Shown here: positions 22,516-32,793 of the stretch, piece by piece
Layout of the letters: each line of letters starts with the position of its first letter
Numbering within the stretch: position 1 is the stretch's first letter
From: Bradyrhizobium sp. CCGUVB1N3
GTDB lineage: Bacteria; Pseudomonadota; Alphaproteobacteria; Rhizobiales; Xanthobacteraceae
Assembly: GCF_024199925.1 (NCBI RefSeq)
Contig: NZ_JANADR010000001.1
Location: forward strand, 4,154,001-4,218,000
Length of the DNA stretch: 64,000 nt
Direction of reading: 5' to 3'
Notes under the pieces: generated by a model
Database searches by the model: none
Seen by the model: only the letters and a program-made list of their open reading frames with translations
What the model was told of the DNA's origin: nothing
Translations under genes and position numbers: made by a program

Positions 22516-23205
22516 TCAATCCCCCGCCTTCAACCGATACCCAATTCCCGTCTCGGTCAGCACATATTGCGGCCGCTCGGGATCGGCCTCGATCTTCTGG
22601 CGAAGCTGGCGGACGTAGACGCGCAGATATTGCGCGTCGGTCAGCTCGTCCCATAGCTCCTTCAACAGGAACCGGTGCGTCAGCACCTTGCCGGCGTGCT
22701 GCACCAATACGCGCAAGAGATCATATTCCTTCGGCGACAGCTTTATCTCGCGCTCGCCGACCTTGACGATGCGCCGCACGAGATCGACTGAGAGATCGCC
22801 GGTGCGGAACACCGGGCGCTCGCCCTTGACCTGGAGCTGATGCCGAAGCGCAGCCCGCAGCCGCGCCAAAAGCTCGTCCATGCCGAACGGCTTTGTCAGG
22901 TAGTCGTCGGCACCGAGATCGAGCGCCTGCACCTTGCCGGCCTCGTCACCGCGGCTCGACAGCACCACGATCGGCACGCTCTCGTTGCGCGCGCGGATGG
23001 TGCGGAGCAGCTCGTGGCCCTGGATGTCGGGCAGGCCGAGATCGAGGATGATCAGCGCCGGCTCCTCGGTGAGCTTTTCCAGCGCGGTCTTGCCGTTCGG
23101 CGCTTCCAGGATGTCATAGCCCTGCGTGGTCAGTCCCATCCGCAGCAACTTGCGAATCGGCGGCTCGTCGTCGATGACCAGAACCTTGATCGAGGGTGCG
23201 CTCAT
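22516..23205 (-). CDS. kdpE: KdpE response regulator (OmpR family)
   Basis: This 229-aa protein has a receiver domain (VLVIDDEPPIRK at 8-19, phospho-acceptor D55 in ILDLGLPD, conserved Lys in TKPFG) and a C-terminal winged-helix domain with EYDLLRVLVQHAGKVLTHRFLL and YVRQLRQKIE. It is the partner of KdpD and should activate kdp when potassium is low or osmolarity is high. Its ATG overlaps the kdpD stop (ATGA at 23202-23205), so they are translationally coupled. As an OmpR-family regulator it should bind tandem half-sites about 10-11 bp apart, which fits the boxes at 30924-30943 and 31076-31095. Confidence 0.95.
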   Translation of the reverse strand: MSAPSIKVLVIDDEPPIRKLLRMGLTTQGYDILEAPNGKTALEKLTEEPALIILDLGLPDIQGHELLRTIRARNESVPIVVLSSRGDEAGKVQALDLGADDYLTKPFGMDELLARLRAALRHQLQVKGERPVFRTGDLSVDLVRRIVKVGEREIKLSPKEYDLLRVLVQHAGKVLTHRFLLKELWDELTDAQYLRVYVRQLRQKIEADPERPQYVLTETGIGYRLKAGD

Positions 23206-25925
23206 GCGGCGGTATCCAATGCGTTGGTCTGTGCGGGGATCGGCAGACGAATCGTGAGCACCGCACCACTGCGATCCCCGCGGTTCGCAGCCGTGATCGT
23301 GCCGCGCATCGCCTCGACGAAGCCGCGGGAGATCGCAAGTCCGAGCCCGGTGCCGGGCCGGACATGATCGCCCTTCTGCACACGATAGAACTTGTCGAAC
23401 ACGCTCTCGAGCTCGCCCGGCGGGATACCCTCGCCTTCATCGGTGACCTCCAGCACGACACGATCCCTGTCGCGCTGGCTGCGGATTGCGATCGTGGTAT
23501 CCGGCGGCGAATATTTTGCCGCGTTGTCGAGCAGATTGAACAGCACCTGCTCGAACAGCACGGCGTCGAGCTCGAGCATCGGCAGATCGGCGGCGAGCCG
23601 GAGCTCGACCTTGTGTCGCGTCAGGATCTTGCTCGCCCGCCTCAGCGCACTGCCTACGATTTCGCTGACGTCGTGCAGCGCTGTGTTCGGCACGATCGCG
23701 CCGGATTCGAGCTTGGTCATGTCGAGCAGATTGGCGATGAAGCGATTGAGCCTCTCGGATTCGTCGATCACGGTTGCCAGCAGGTCGCGCTTCTCGGTAT
23801 CGGACAGCGCGCCGGCGAGATCACGCATGGTCGAGGCCGCGCCAAGCACGGAGGCGAGCGGCGTTTTCAGGTCGTGCGAGATCGAGGTGAGCAGCGCCGA
23901 GCGCAGCCGCTCGGATTCGACCGTGCGCTTGACGCGGTCCATATCTTCGACCAGCAGCACGCGCTCGATCGCGAGCGCGCCCTGGTCGACCAGCGCGTCG
24001 AGCAGGCGGCGCTGATCGGGCGTCAGCAGCGGGCCGGTGCGGTCGTTGTCGATGCCGATGACGCCGATCGGGCCGCGCCCGGTGCGCATCGGCAGGAACA
24101 GACGCTTTGCGCCGGGCAGCGTGTCGGAGCCACGGCCGGCAGACCGGTCGTTGCTCCAGGCCCAATTGGCGGCGGCAAGGTCAGCCTGGTCGAGTTCATC
24201 CTCCGGCGGATAGCCCGACTTCACCGTCAAGAGCCCCTCCTCCGGCAACAGCAGCACCACGCGGACCTTCAGCATTAGCGCGATCTGGTAGGCGGTCGCC
24301 CACAAGACATCGTCGAGGGTCGCGGTGCCCGCCAGCTTGCGGCTGAAGGCATGGAGTTGCTCGGTCATCCTGATCCGGCCGATAGCCGTGTCGGCCTGGG
24401 TGCGCACTCGGGCAGCGACGTTGGACACCAGCATCGCCACCACCATGAACAGCACGAAGGCCGCAACATTGGTCGGATCGGTGATCGTGAAGGTGTAGAT
24501 CGGCGGCAGGAAAAAGAAGTTGTAGGCAAGCGACGCCGCGACCGTGGCAAGCAGCGACGGCCAGAGCCCATAGCGCACGGCGACAGCCACCACCGCCGTC
24601 AGCAGCACGAGATCGACGTTCTCGATACCGAAGTACGGCTGGATCAGCTCGGCCGCGCCAAGTCCAAGCAGGGCGATCCCGAGCGCCTTGAGATAGGGGC
24701 GCGGATCGAACGGCTCGGTACGGGCGGCGGTCTGCACCGCTGTTTTCGGCGCAGCCTCGCCGGGCAATTCGTCGCCGGAAATCACGTGCACGGTGATGTT
24801 GCCGGAGCGGCGCACGAGGTCGTGCACCACCGAGCCGCGCGTCATCTCGAACCAGCGCGAGCGGGTCGACTTGCCGATCACGATCTGCGTGACGTTGTTG
24901 CCTTGCGCAAAATTGACGACGTCGTCGGCTATGCGGCGGCCGACCGCGGGGATGGTCAGCGCCTCGCCGCCAAGGGATTCGGCAAGCCGCAGCGTATCTG
25001 CGAGCCGGTCGCGCTCCGCGTCCGAGAGCTGGAGCGATCGCCGCGTCTCGATCGAGATCGCGGTGAATGGAGCGTGCAGCCGGTCGGCCAGCCGTTTGGT
25101 GTAGCGCACGAGGCCCGCCGCGCGCGGATCCTCGCTGACGCAGACCAGGATGCGCTCGCCCGCGGCCCAGGGACCAGCGATGGCGTTGGCCTGCATGTGA
25201 GTGAGGAGCTGCTCGTCGACGCGCTCGGCGGTGCGCCGCAGCGCCAGCTCGCGCAGCGCCGTGAGATTGCCCGGCGAGAAATAATGCTCCAGCGCCCGCT
25301 CGGCCTGCTTGGGCACATAGACCTTGCCCTCCCTCAACCGCTGGATCAGGTCGTCGGGCGTGAGGTCGATCAGCTCGATCGCATCGGCGCGGTCGAACAC
25401 CGAATCCGGCACGGTCTCGCGCACCCGCACATGGGTAATCTGGGCGACGACGTCGTTCAGGCTTTCGATGTGCTGGATGTTGACGGCGGTGTAGACGTCT
25501 ATGCCGTTCGAAAGGAGCTCCTCGACGTCGAGATGGCGCTTGGGATGACGGCTGCCGGGCGCATTGGTGTGGGCGAGTTCGTCGACCAGGGCGATTTGCG
25601 GCCTGCGCGCGATCACCGCATCGAGGTCCATCTCCTCGATGACCTGCCCGCGATAGTCGAGTTTCTTGCGCGGGATCACCTCGAGCCCGCGGAGCAGCGC
25701 TTCAGTCTCCACGCGGCCGTGGGTTTCGACGAAACCGACGACGACGTCGATGCCCGCCTTGCGCTTGGCGTGCGCGCTTTGCAGCATCTCATAGGTCTTG
25801 CCGACGCCGGGGGCGGCGCCGACGAAGATCTTGAGCTTGCCACTCGCGCTCTCCTCCCGGCGCGCTGCTTCCAGCAGCGCCTCGGGCGAAGGACGTTGTT
25901 CGGGATCGCGGCGCTCTCGGACCAT
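23202..25925 (-). CDS. kdpD: KdpD osmosensitive K+ sensor histidine kinase
   Basis: This 907-aa protein has all KdpD parts. The N-terminal KdpD domain has the Walker A GAAPGVGKT at 36-44 and DELAHTN. A universal-stress-like domain follows, then four membrane helices around residues 405-500, a GAF domain, and a histidine kinase with SISHDLKTPLAS (H684), the N-box DNAAKYSPP, and the DEGEGI and GTGLGLAIS boxes. It senses potassium or turgor and phosphorylates KdpE. It lies 40 bp after kdpC on the same strand, so structural genes and sensor probably share a transcript. Confidence 0.95.
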   Translation of the reverse strand: MVRERRDPEQRPSPEALLEAARREESASGKLKIFVGAAPGVGKTYEMLQSAHAKRKAGIDVVVGFVETHGRVETEALLRGLEVIPRKKLDYRGQVIEEMDLDAVIARRPQIALVDELAHTNAPGSRHPKRHLDVEELLSNGIDVYTAVNIQHIESLNDVVAQITHVRVRETVPDSVFDRADAIELIDLTPDDLIQRLREGKVYVPKQAERALEHYFSPGNLTALRELALRRTAERVDEQLLTHMQANAIAGPWAAGERILVCVSEDPRAAGLVRYTKRLADRLHAPFTAISIETRRSLQLSDAERDRLADTLRLAESLGGEALTIPAVGRRIADDVVNFAQGNNVTQIVIGKSTRSRWFEMTRGSVVHDLVRRSGNITVHVISGDELPGEAAPKTAVQTAARTEPFDPRPYLKALGIALLGLGAAELIQPYFGIENVDLVLLTAVVAVAVRYGLWPSLLATVAASLAYNFFFLPPIYTFTITDPTNVAAFVLFMVVAMLVSNVAARVRTQADTAIGRIRMTEQLHAFSRKLAGTATLDDVLWATAYQIALMLKVRVVLLLPEEGLLTVKSGYPPEDELDQADLAAANWAWSNDRSAGRGSDTLPGAKRLFLPMRTGRGPIGVIGIDNDRTGPLLTPDQRRLLDALVDQGALAIERVLLVEDMDRVKRTVESERLRSALLTSISHDLKTPLASVLGAASTMRDLAGALSDTEKRDLLATVIDESERLNRFIANLLDMTKLESGAIVPNTALHDVSEIVGSALRRASKILTRHKVELRLAADLPMLELDAVLFEQVLFNLLDNAAKYSPPDTTIAIRSQRDRDRVVLEVTDEGEGIPPGELESVFDKFYRVQKGDHVRPGTGLGLAISRGFVEAMRGTITAANRGDRSGAVLTIRLPIPAQTNALDTAA

Positions 25926-25965
25926 CAGCGCATTATAATCATCCGGCCTCGGGGAGCCTAGGCCG

Positions 25966-26568
25966 CTACTTGGCGGCTCGGTCGAGCGCCAGGTTCAACG
26001 CCAGCACATTGACCCGGGGCTCGCCGATCAGGCCGAGCAGACGGCCCTCGGTGTTGGCGACCACGATCTGCCTCAGCGAATCCTCCGGCATGTTGCGCGC
26101 CTTGGCCACACGCGGCACCTGGAATTGGGCGGCTTCCGGCGAAATGTGCGGGTCGAGACCGCTGCCGGATGTCGTGACCAGGTCGAGCGGAACGGGCTGA
26201 CCCGGGTTTTCCGCCTTCAGCTTGTCCACATCTTCTTTCAGCCGGTCGGCCAGCGCCTTGCTGGTCGGACCGAGATTGGAGCCGCCCGAGTTGGCCGCGT
26301 TGTAGGGCGCGGACACGGTCTTGGACGAATCATTCGGATCCGGCGCAACCGTCGCCGACAGGCGGCCGTGGAAATATCTGTCCTCCTTGAACTCCTGCCC
26401 GATCAAGGCGGAGCCGACAACCTTGCCGTCCTTCTCGATCAGGCTGCCTTGCGCCTGGCCTGGGAAGAGCACACCGGCAATGCCGGTCATCGCGAGCGGA
26501 TAGGCCAGTCCCGTGATGACGGTCAGCGCGACCAGCAGGACGATGGCGGGGCGGATTTCTCTGAGCAT
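25966..26568 (-). CDS. kdpC: potassium-transporting ATPase subunit C
   Basis: This 200-aa protein has one N-terminal membrane helix ([25 protein letters not shown]), then [43 protein letters not shown] and the C-terminal [22 protein letters not shown]. These are standard KdpC signatures. KdpC binds at the KdpB-KdpA interface and raises ATP affinity. It is separated from kdpB by a 108-bp gap filled by an intergenic repeat, which is unusual for this operon. The start is the ATG at 26568. Confidence 0.95.
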   Translation of the reverse strand: MLREIRPAIVLLVALTVITGLAYPLAMTGIAGVLFPGQAQGSLIEKDGKVVGSALIGQEFKEDRYFHGRLSATVAPDPNDSSKTVSAPYNAANSGGSNLGPTSKALADRLKEDVDKLKAENPGQPVPLDLVTTSGSGLDPHISPEAAQFQVPRVAKARNMPEDSLRQIVVANTEGRLLGLIGEPRVNVLALNLALDRAAK

Positions 26569-26588
26569 TGTATCTCTCCAAGTTCTCC

Positions 26589-26674
26589 GTCATTGCGAGG
26601 AGCGAAGCGACGAAGCAATCCAGGCTCGCAGCCGCGCGGGCATTTCTGGATTGCTTCGCTTCGCTCGCAATGAC
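26589..26674. repeat. palindromic repeat inside the kdp operon (GTCATTGCGAGGAGCGAAGCG family)
   Basis: GTCATTGCGAGGAGCGAAGC begins at 26589 and runs to GCAATCCAG near 26623. The reverse complement returns from CTGGATTGCTTCGCTTCGC to GCAATGAC at 26647-26674. This long hairpin-forming element fills almost all of the gap between kdpB (stop 26677) and kdpC (start 26568). It is a widespread Bradyrhizobium intergenic repeat type. A similar beginning appears at 63970-63983. Confidence 0.8.
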
Positions 26675-26676
26675 GA

Positions 26677-28791
<2,115 letters not shown>

Positions 28792-28815
28792 GGAGGTCAC
28801 TCCAGACAAATTCGA

Positions 28816-30519
28816 TCAGAAGACGTTGCCGGCGTTCATCGCGAGATGCTCGACGATTGGTCCGAGCGCGAGCGCCGGGAAGAAGGTCAGGCCGCCGATG
28901 ATCAGGATGACGCCGACGACCAGACCGACGAACAGGCCGCCGGTGGTCGGGAACGTGCCGGCTGACGGCGGATGCGTCTTCTTGCTTGCGAGAGAGCCGG
29001 CAATGGCCATGGCCGGGACGATCATGAAGAAACGGCCGACGAACATCGCGCTGGCAAGCGTCAGGTTGTAGAAGAAAGTATTACCGGTCAGGCCCGCGAA
29101 GGCCGAACCATTGTTGCCGGTCGCCGACGTGTAGGCGTAGAGCACTTCGGTGAAGCCGTGCGGACCAGCGTTGGCCATCGAAGCCACGGCCGGCGGGAAC
29201 ACCACCGCGACCGCGGTCCAGCCGAGATACATCAAAGGCAGTACCAGGATGGCGAGCATGGCCATCTTGACCTCGCGCGCCTCGATCTTCTTGCCGACGT
29301 ATTCCGGCGTGCGGCCGACCATGAGGCCCGCCACGAAGATCGCGAGGATCACGAACAGCAGCATGCCGTAGAGGCCGGCGCCGACGCCGCCGACGATGAT
29401 CTCGCCGAGTTGCATGTTGATCAGCGGGATCATGCCGCCGAGCGCGGTGAAGCTGTCATGCATGGCGTTGACGGCGCCGCAGGAGGCGGCCGTCGTGATC
29501 ACGGCGAACAGCGAGGAGGCGACGATGCCGAAACGGACCTCCTTGCCTTCCATGTTGCCGCCAGCCAGCCCAAGCGCCTGGAGCGTCGAGGTACCATTGG
29601 CTTCCGCCCAATAGGTGAGGGTGACGCCGGCGAGGAACAGCACGCCCATCACGGCGAGGATCGCCCAGCCCTGACGCTGGTTGCCGACCATGCGGCCGAA
29701 CACGTTGGTCAGCGCGGCACCGAGGGCAAAGATCGAGATCATCTGCACGAAGTTCGACAACGCCGTCGGGTTCTCGAAGGGATGCGCCGCATTGGCGTTG
29801 AAGAAGCCGCCGCCATTGGTGCCGAGCATCTTGATCGCCACCTGCGAGGCGACCGGGCCGACCGCGATGGTCTGCTTGGCGCCCTCCAGCGTGGTCGCCT
29901 CGACATAGGCCCCAAGCGTCTGCGGGATGCCGTCCCAGACCAGGAACAACGCATAGACGATGCAGATCGGCAGCAGCACATAGAGCGTGCAGCGGGTGAC
30001 GTCGACCCAGAAGTTGCCGATGGTGCGCATCGAGGCGCGCGAGAAGCCGCGGATCAAGGCAACCGCAAGTGCGATGCCGGTCGCGGCCGACAGGAAGTTC
30101 TGGTGCGTGAGGCCCAGCATCTGCACGAGATAGGAGATCGTGCTCTCGCCGCCGTAGTTCTGCCAGTTGGTGTTGGTGATGAAGGAGATCGCCGTGTTCA
30201 AGGAGAGATCCTCAGCAACCGCGGGCTGGCCCGCCGGATTGAAGGGCAGCAAGGCCTGGAGCCGCATCACACCGTAGATGATGAGGAAACCGCCGACATG
30301 GAACAGGAGCATCGAGACCGTGTAGGTCAGCCAATGCTGCTCGCGCTTCTCGTCGACGCCGGAGATCCAGTAGAGCCCGGCCTCGACCGGGCGCAGCACC
30401 GGGGACAGGAAGGTACGCTCGCCGTTGAAGAGGCGCGTCATGTACCAGCCGAGCGGCTTTGTCAGCGCGAGGATGGTGACGCAAAAGAGAATGATCTGGA
30501 GCCAACCGATAACAGTCAT
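28816..30519 (-). CDS. kdpA: potassium-transporting ATPase K+-binding subunit A
   Basis: This 567-aa multi-pass membrane protein is KdpA, the K+ channel-like subunit. Selectivity-filter-type segments are visible: [50 protein letters not shown] and [14 protein letters not shown]. It runs from a conserved [24 protein letters not shown] start to [10 protein letters not shown]. Its ATG overlaps the TGA of a 37-codon upstream ORF (30516-30519), suggesting translational coupling to that ORF rather than directly to kdpF. Confidence 0.96.
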   Translation of the reverse strand: MTVIGWLQIILFCVTILALTKPLGWYMTRLFNGERTFLSPVLRPVEAGLYWISGVDEKREQHWLTYTVSMLLFHVGGFLIIYGVMRLQALLPFNPAGQPAVAEDLSLNTAISFITNTNWQNYGGESTISYLVQMLGLTHQNFLSAATGIALAVALIRGFSRASMRTIGNFWVDVTRCTLYVLLPICIVYALFLVWDGIPQTLGAYVEATTLEGAKQTIAVGPVASQVAIKMLGTNGGGFFNANAAHPFENPTALSNFVQMISIFALGAALTNVFGRMVGNQRQGWAILAVMGVLFLAGVTLTYWAEANGTSTLQALGLAGGNMEGKEVRFGIVASSLFAVITTAASCGAVNAMHDSFTALGGMIPLINMQLGEIIVGGVGAGLYGMLLFVILAIFVAGLMVGRTPEYVGKKIEAREVKMAMLAILVLPLMYLGWTAVAVVFPPAVASMANAGPHGFTEVLYAYTSATGNNGSAFAGLTGNTFFYNLTLASAMFVGRFFMIVPAMAIAGSLASKKTHPPSAGTFPTTGGLFVGLVVGVILIIGGLTFFPALALGPIVEHLAMNAGNVF

Positions 30520-30629
30520 GGCATTTGGTCCTTGAGAACCGGCCTTCCGCGCAGCATCGGTAGAAGAACCGCGAGCAGCACCGCCACAAGGGCGGCGTCG
30601 GCCAGAAGCAGTTTGAGGAGCAGCAACAC
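30516..30629 (-). CDS. possible 37-aa hydrophobic peptide between kdpF and kdpA
   Basis: A GTG at 30629, one base after the kdpF stop, opens a 37-codon frame. It reads [20 protein letters not shown], then [17 protein letters not shown], and ends in a TGA overlapping the kdpA ATG. It would be a single membrane helix with a short basic tail. Tight packing on both sides favours translation, but there is no strong ribosome site and no homologue I recognise. It may be a real Kdp accessory peptide or only a coupling leader that carries ribosomes to kdpA. Confidence 0.45.
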   Translation of the reverse strand: MLLLLKLLLADAALVAVLLAVLLPMLRGRPVLKDQMP

Positions 30630-30630
30630 C

Positions 30631-30720
30631 CTAGAATCGCTCGGGCCGAAGCAGCGCGTAGGTGAGGTAGAAGAGAAGGCCGAGCGAGACGGCACCGGCG
30701 AGCGAATAGTCGAAGATCAT
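30631..30720 (-). CDS. kdpF: potassium-transporting ATPase small subunit F
   Basis: This 29-aa single-helix peptide has a short MIFDYSLAG start, a hydrophobic core ending FYLTYALL and the RPERF ending. The YALLRPE(R/K)F tail is diagnostic of KdpF, the lipid-like subunit that stabilises the KdpFABC complex. A GGGAG lies 7 nt before the ATG at 30720. It precedes kdpA as usual but is separated from it by the 37-codon ORF. Confidence 0.9.
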   Translation of the reverse strand: MIFDYSLAGAVSLGLLFYLTYALLRPERF

Positions 30721-30733
30721 GGCGTCGCTCCCG

Positions 30734-30817
30734 TCACAGCCGTTCGCAGGCGTAGGTGTAGCCGATCGCGAGCGCGAAGAAGGCGAAGCCCAGCGCCAGC
30801 ATGATGATGTCGAGCAT
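30734..30817 (-). CDS. 27-aa membrane peptide at the head of the kdp operon
   Basis: The frame reads MLDIIMLALGFAFFALAIGY and ends TYACERL. It is one membrane helix ending in a Cys-Glu-Arg tail. AGGGA stands about 8 nt before the ATG at 30817, and the stop is 13 bp before the kdpF ATG. It is the first coding sequence after the proposed regulatory box at 30924-30943. I believe similar mini-proteins precede kdpF in other Rhizobiales, but no function is known to me. A role as an extra Kdp subunit is inference. Confidence 0.65.
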   Translation of the reverse strand: MLDIIMLALGFAFFALAIGYTYACERL

Positions 30818-30923
30818 GAGAATGTCCCTATGCAACCGGGCGCGGTCCATGGACGGATGCCGCGCTGTCGGGCGAGAAGTGCCACCCGAGGCATAGGTTT
30901 TCGAGATGGAGGCTATGGCGACG

Positions 30924-30943
30924 ATATAGGAATCTCATAAAGG
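30924..30943 (-). promoter_or_regulatory. putative KdpE operator, kdp side (box A)
   Basis: Read on the minus strand this 20-mer is CCTTTATGAGATTCCTATAT. It matches box B at 31076-31095 at 18 of 20 positions in inverted orientation. Both boxes read towards their own downstream gene. Inside, CTTTAT and TCCTAT recur with an 11-bp period, the layout of OmpR-family operators. It ends 106 bp before the first mini-ORF of the kdp operon. KdpE, encoded in this operon, is the natural candidate binder. Confidence 0.5.
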
Positions 30944-30998
30944 CCGGGGGCGCGGGCCGAGAACAGCGAGGTAAATGAAGCTGTCGCCCCGCCGCCCC

Positions 30999-31012
30999 TG
31001 CGCAATTGCGCA
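30999..31012. promoter_or_regulatory. perfect 14-bp palindrome midway between boxes A and B
   Basis: TGCGCAATTGCGCA at 30999-31012 is a perfect palindrome. Its centre (31005.5) is only 4 bp from the midpoint between the two outward-reading boxes. It could be a further operator of the divergent control region. It could also be chance, since GCGC-rich palindromes are common in this genome. Confidence 0.3.
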
Positions 31013-31075
31013 CCAAGCCGGGATGACATTTGAGGGTGTGGAGGGTTTTGCCGCCCCTTACGCACATCGCTCCGA

Positions 31076-31095
31076 CCTTTATGAAATCCCTATAT
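31076..31095 (+). promoter_or_regulatory. putative KdpE operator, divergent side (box B)
   Basis: CCTTTATGAAATCCCTATAT on the plus strand lies 49 bp before the ATG at 31145. It is the mirror copy of box A, with two mismatches, and has the half-sites CTTTAT and CCCTAT 11 bp apart. A T-run follows it. The similarity suggests that the gene at 31145 is controlled by the same factor as kdp. Confidence 0.5.
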
Positions 31096-31144
31096 TTTTC
31101 TCCCCCGTCCCACCTCGCTTTCAAATGCGCTTGCCGCGATCCTG

Positions 31145-31660
31145 ATGGCGTCGGCTGCGGAGCTGCGGCCGGCCGAGGATCGAGACGCCGTCATGTCTGC
31201 CATTCCGCAAAACTTCGATCCGGCTTCGCTCGGCGAGCAGCTTCGCAGCGCGCACACGGTCACGCGGCCCCTGATGCTCGACCTCATCGACAAGGCCTGC
31301 CGTCGCTTCCCTTCGCTCGGACAGAGCGAGCGAACCGCGCGGCTGATGCGCCTGATCGGCGCCGAAGCCTGGGTCGATGCAACGCTCGCATTAGTAGAGC
31401 TCGAGCTACCGCTGTGGCAGGTCCGCCGCATCGCCTATGACGAAGGCGAATGGTATTGCGCGCTCTCGCGCGAGCGCGAGTTGCCGGACTGGCTGGACAG
31501 TTCGGTCGAGGGGCGGCATTCCGACCTCGCACTGGCGCTGCTCTCGGCCTTCGCGGAGGCGCAGGCGCTCACCGCAGAAGTGACCCGGCCCAGCGTGCCG
31601 TCCGTCCGCCAGCCCGTGAGCCCGCTCTACGAGCCGGTCAATTGCGACCATTTCGGTTGA
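31145..31660 (+). CDS. conserved-looking hypothetical protein divergent from kdp
   Basis: I do not recognise this 171-aa protein. It has no signal peptide and no membrane helix. The central part is well-structured: LMLDLIDKACRRFPSLGQSERTARLMRLIGAEAWVDATLALVELELPLWQVRRIAYDEGEWYCALSRERELPDWLD (residues ~44-118, quoted in pieces). The codon usage matches its neighbours, so it is a real gene. An alternative start is the ATG at 31193 (MSAIPQNF). It diverges from the kdp operon behind box B, so a role in potassium or osmotic response is a reasonable inference. Confidence 0.75.
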   Translation: MASAAELRPAEDRDAVMSAIPQNFDPASLGEQLRSAHTVTRPLMLDLIDKACRRFPSLGQSERTARLMRLIGAEAWVDATLALVELELPLWQVRRIAYDEGEWYCALSRERELPDWLDSSVEGRHSDLALALLSAFAEAQALTAEVTRPSVPSVRQPVSPLYEPVNCDHFG

Positions 31661-31693
31661 CCGCAATCCCCATCGCACCAAGAGGATACCGCC

Positions 31694-31897
31694 ATGTCGA
31701 TGCTCACGCATCGCTTCGAACAGCCCTTTCGTCCCCTAGAGAGGAAGAGCGTTCCCGAAGCCTGGATCTCGAACGCCCACGCCGCGACCATCCGGCGTGT
31801 CTGCTTGGGCACGCTGGCGCTCCTCTCGATGGGAAGCGTGCTGACCGTGCTGATTGCCTTGAAGACCGTGATCTTTATGCAGCGATTTCACTTCTGA
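31694..31897 (+). CDS. small hypothetical protein with one membrane helix
   Basis: This 67-aa protein has a polar N-terminus (MSMLTHRFEQPFRPLERKSV) and one hydrophobic segment at about residues 37-60 (VCLGTLALLSMGSVLTVLIAL). An AAGAGGA lies about 8 nt before the ATG. It is 33 bp downstream of the 171-aa gene and probably co-transcribed with it. I know no function for it. It belongs to a run of five small genes between kdp and upp, three of which are single-helix membrane peptides. Confidence 0.7.
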   Translation: MSMLTHRFEQPFRPLERKSVPEAWISNAHAATIRRVCLGTLALLSMGSVLTVLIALKTVIFMQRFHF

Positions 31898-31931
31898 TCG
31901 GCCCGCCGGCAGTTCGCGCCGACCGGAACCG

Positions 31932-31951
31932 CCTTTATGTACCTCCTATGC
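31932..31951 (+). promoter_or_regulatory. third, weaker copy of the kdp-region box (box C)
   Basis: CCTTTATGTACCTCCTATGC matches box B at 14 of 20 positions, including the first eight, and keeps the half-sites CTTTAT and TCCTAT with an 11-bp period. It lies 79 bp before the ATG at 32031. The spacing and half-site identity make it a plausible member of the same operator family, but it is the least certain copy. Confidence 0.35.
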
Positions 31952-32030
31952 GATGCCGCCTCCGGCCCTCTCGCATTCCTATGGCCTTCCGGCCCACGAT
32001 AGGGCGAGCGAATTTCTCGAGAAGGCCACC

Positions 32031-32423
32031 ATGGCCGCAATCACCTTCAACGACGCCGGTCAGACCCGTCCGCGCCGGCGGACGTGGGAGAAGCCAGATA
32101 CAGCCGCGGTCGTGCACCCCAATCTTCAACCGCTCGATCCTGAAATCGTCAGCGCCGCCATTCCGGCTTTCTTCATCGGTCGCAACAAGGTCGGCCTATG
32201 GGTTGCGCGTGAAGCGCAGGGCTGCCTTGGCGGGCTCTTCCTGTTCAAGAGCTCGGCGATCCATTTCGCCCATGCGCAGAGCCGACCTGCACGGTGCGCG
32301 CTTATCTTTCCGTCTGAAACATTCGAGCTCGATGTCGACAATCGCGGCAATCCGCTCGTCGGAGAACTCGCAAAGTGGATGGTCCGCGCGATGCGCCATC
32401 TGGCGCGGCTTGCGACAAGGTAG
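32031..32423 (+). CDS. hypothetical protein (130 aa)
   Basis: I do not recognise this soluble protein. It reads MAAITFNDAGQTRPRRRTWE, then AAIPAFFIGRNKVGLWVAREAQG and GGLFLFKSSAIHFAHAQSR, and ends in a basic helix (AKWMVRAMRHLARLATR). The start at 32031 has GAGAAGG about 6 nt upstream; the in-frame ATG at 31953 lacks a ribosome site. The phrase IGRNKVGLWVAREAQG recalls small Bradyrhizobium proteins of unknown function. Box C lies upstream, so it may start a new transcript within the small-gene cluster. Confidence 0.75.
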   Translation: MAAITFNDAGQTRPRRRTWEKPDTAAVVHPNLQPLDPEIVSAAIPAFFIGRNKVGLWVAREAQGCLGGLFLFKSSAIHFAHAQSRPARCALIFPSETFELDVDNRGNPLVGELAKWMVRAMRHLARLATR

Positions 32424-32444
32424 CCCTTGCGGGAGTGCACGCAG

Positions 32445-32531
32445 ATGATCGAACTCAAGATCATCTTCATGATCGCGCTGATGGGGACACTGCTCATCGG
32501 CATACGCGTCGGTGCGGCACCGGGCAACTAG
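32445..32531 (+). CDS. 28-aa membrane peptide
   Basis: The frame reads MIELKIIFMIALMGTLLIGI and ends RVGAAPGN. It is one hydrophobic helix followed by a short polar tail. GGGAG at 32431-32435 is a good ribosome site. It starts 21 bp after the 130-aa gene and ends 1 bp before the next mini-ORF. The opposite strand is open here but has no plausible coding content. Function is unknown. Confidence 0.6.
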   Translation: MIELKIIFMIALMGTLLIGIRVGAAPGN

Positions 32532-32532
32532 C

Positions 32533-32661
32533 ATGCAGTCCGCCAAGGCAAATCTCGAGCACGCGGTCACGGTCACCATCTTGACCATGACGCTGAGCCT
32601 GATCTGGGGCGCGGTCCTGACGCTAGTGATCACGCTGATCGCGCGCGGATTGGGCGTCTAG
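32533..32661 (+). CDS. 42-aa membrane peptide
   Basis: The frame reads MQSAKANLEHAVTVTILTMT, then LSLIWGAVLTLVITLIARGLGV. It is a single long hydrophobic helix with an N-terminal polar stretch and a C-terminal Arg. The ATG is 1 bp after the preceding TAG, so translation is probably coupled. It ends the small-gene cluster. Function is unknown; a membrane-stress or transporter-accessory role is only a guess from the kdp context. Confidence 0.6.
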   Translation: MQSAKANLEHAVTVTILTMTLSLIWGAVLTLVITLIARGLGV

Positions 32662-32793
32662 GTCGGAGGCACCGGTGGCGGCCTACGAGGCCGGGACTGA
32701 GGTCGCGATGCCCGCCGGTTAGGCAGCTCCTGCGCAGGGAAAACGCTGCCGCCGATCTGGCGCAAGCTCGGGGAACCGTGTAGAGCGGTTACC

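Noticed and set aside
32196..32633. 145-codon minus-strand frame over the two mini-ORFs
   Set aside because: The plus-strand mini-ORFs are hydrophobic helices and one has a good ribosome site; the minus frame is a His/Arg-rich shadow.
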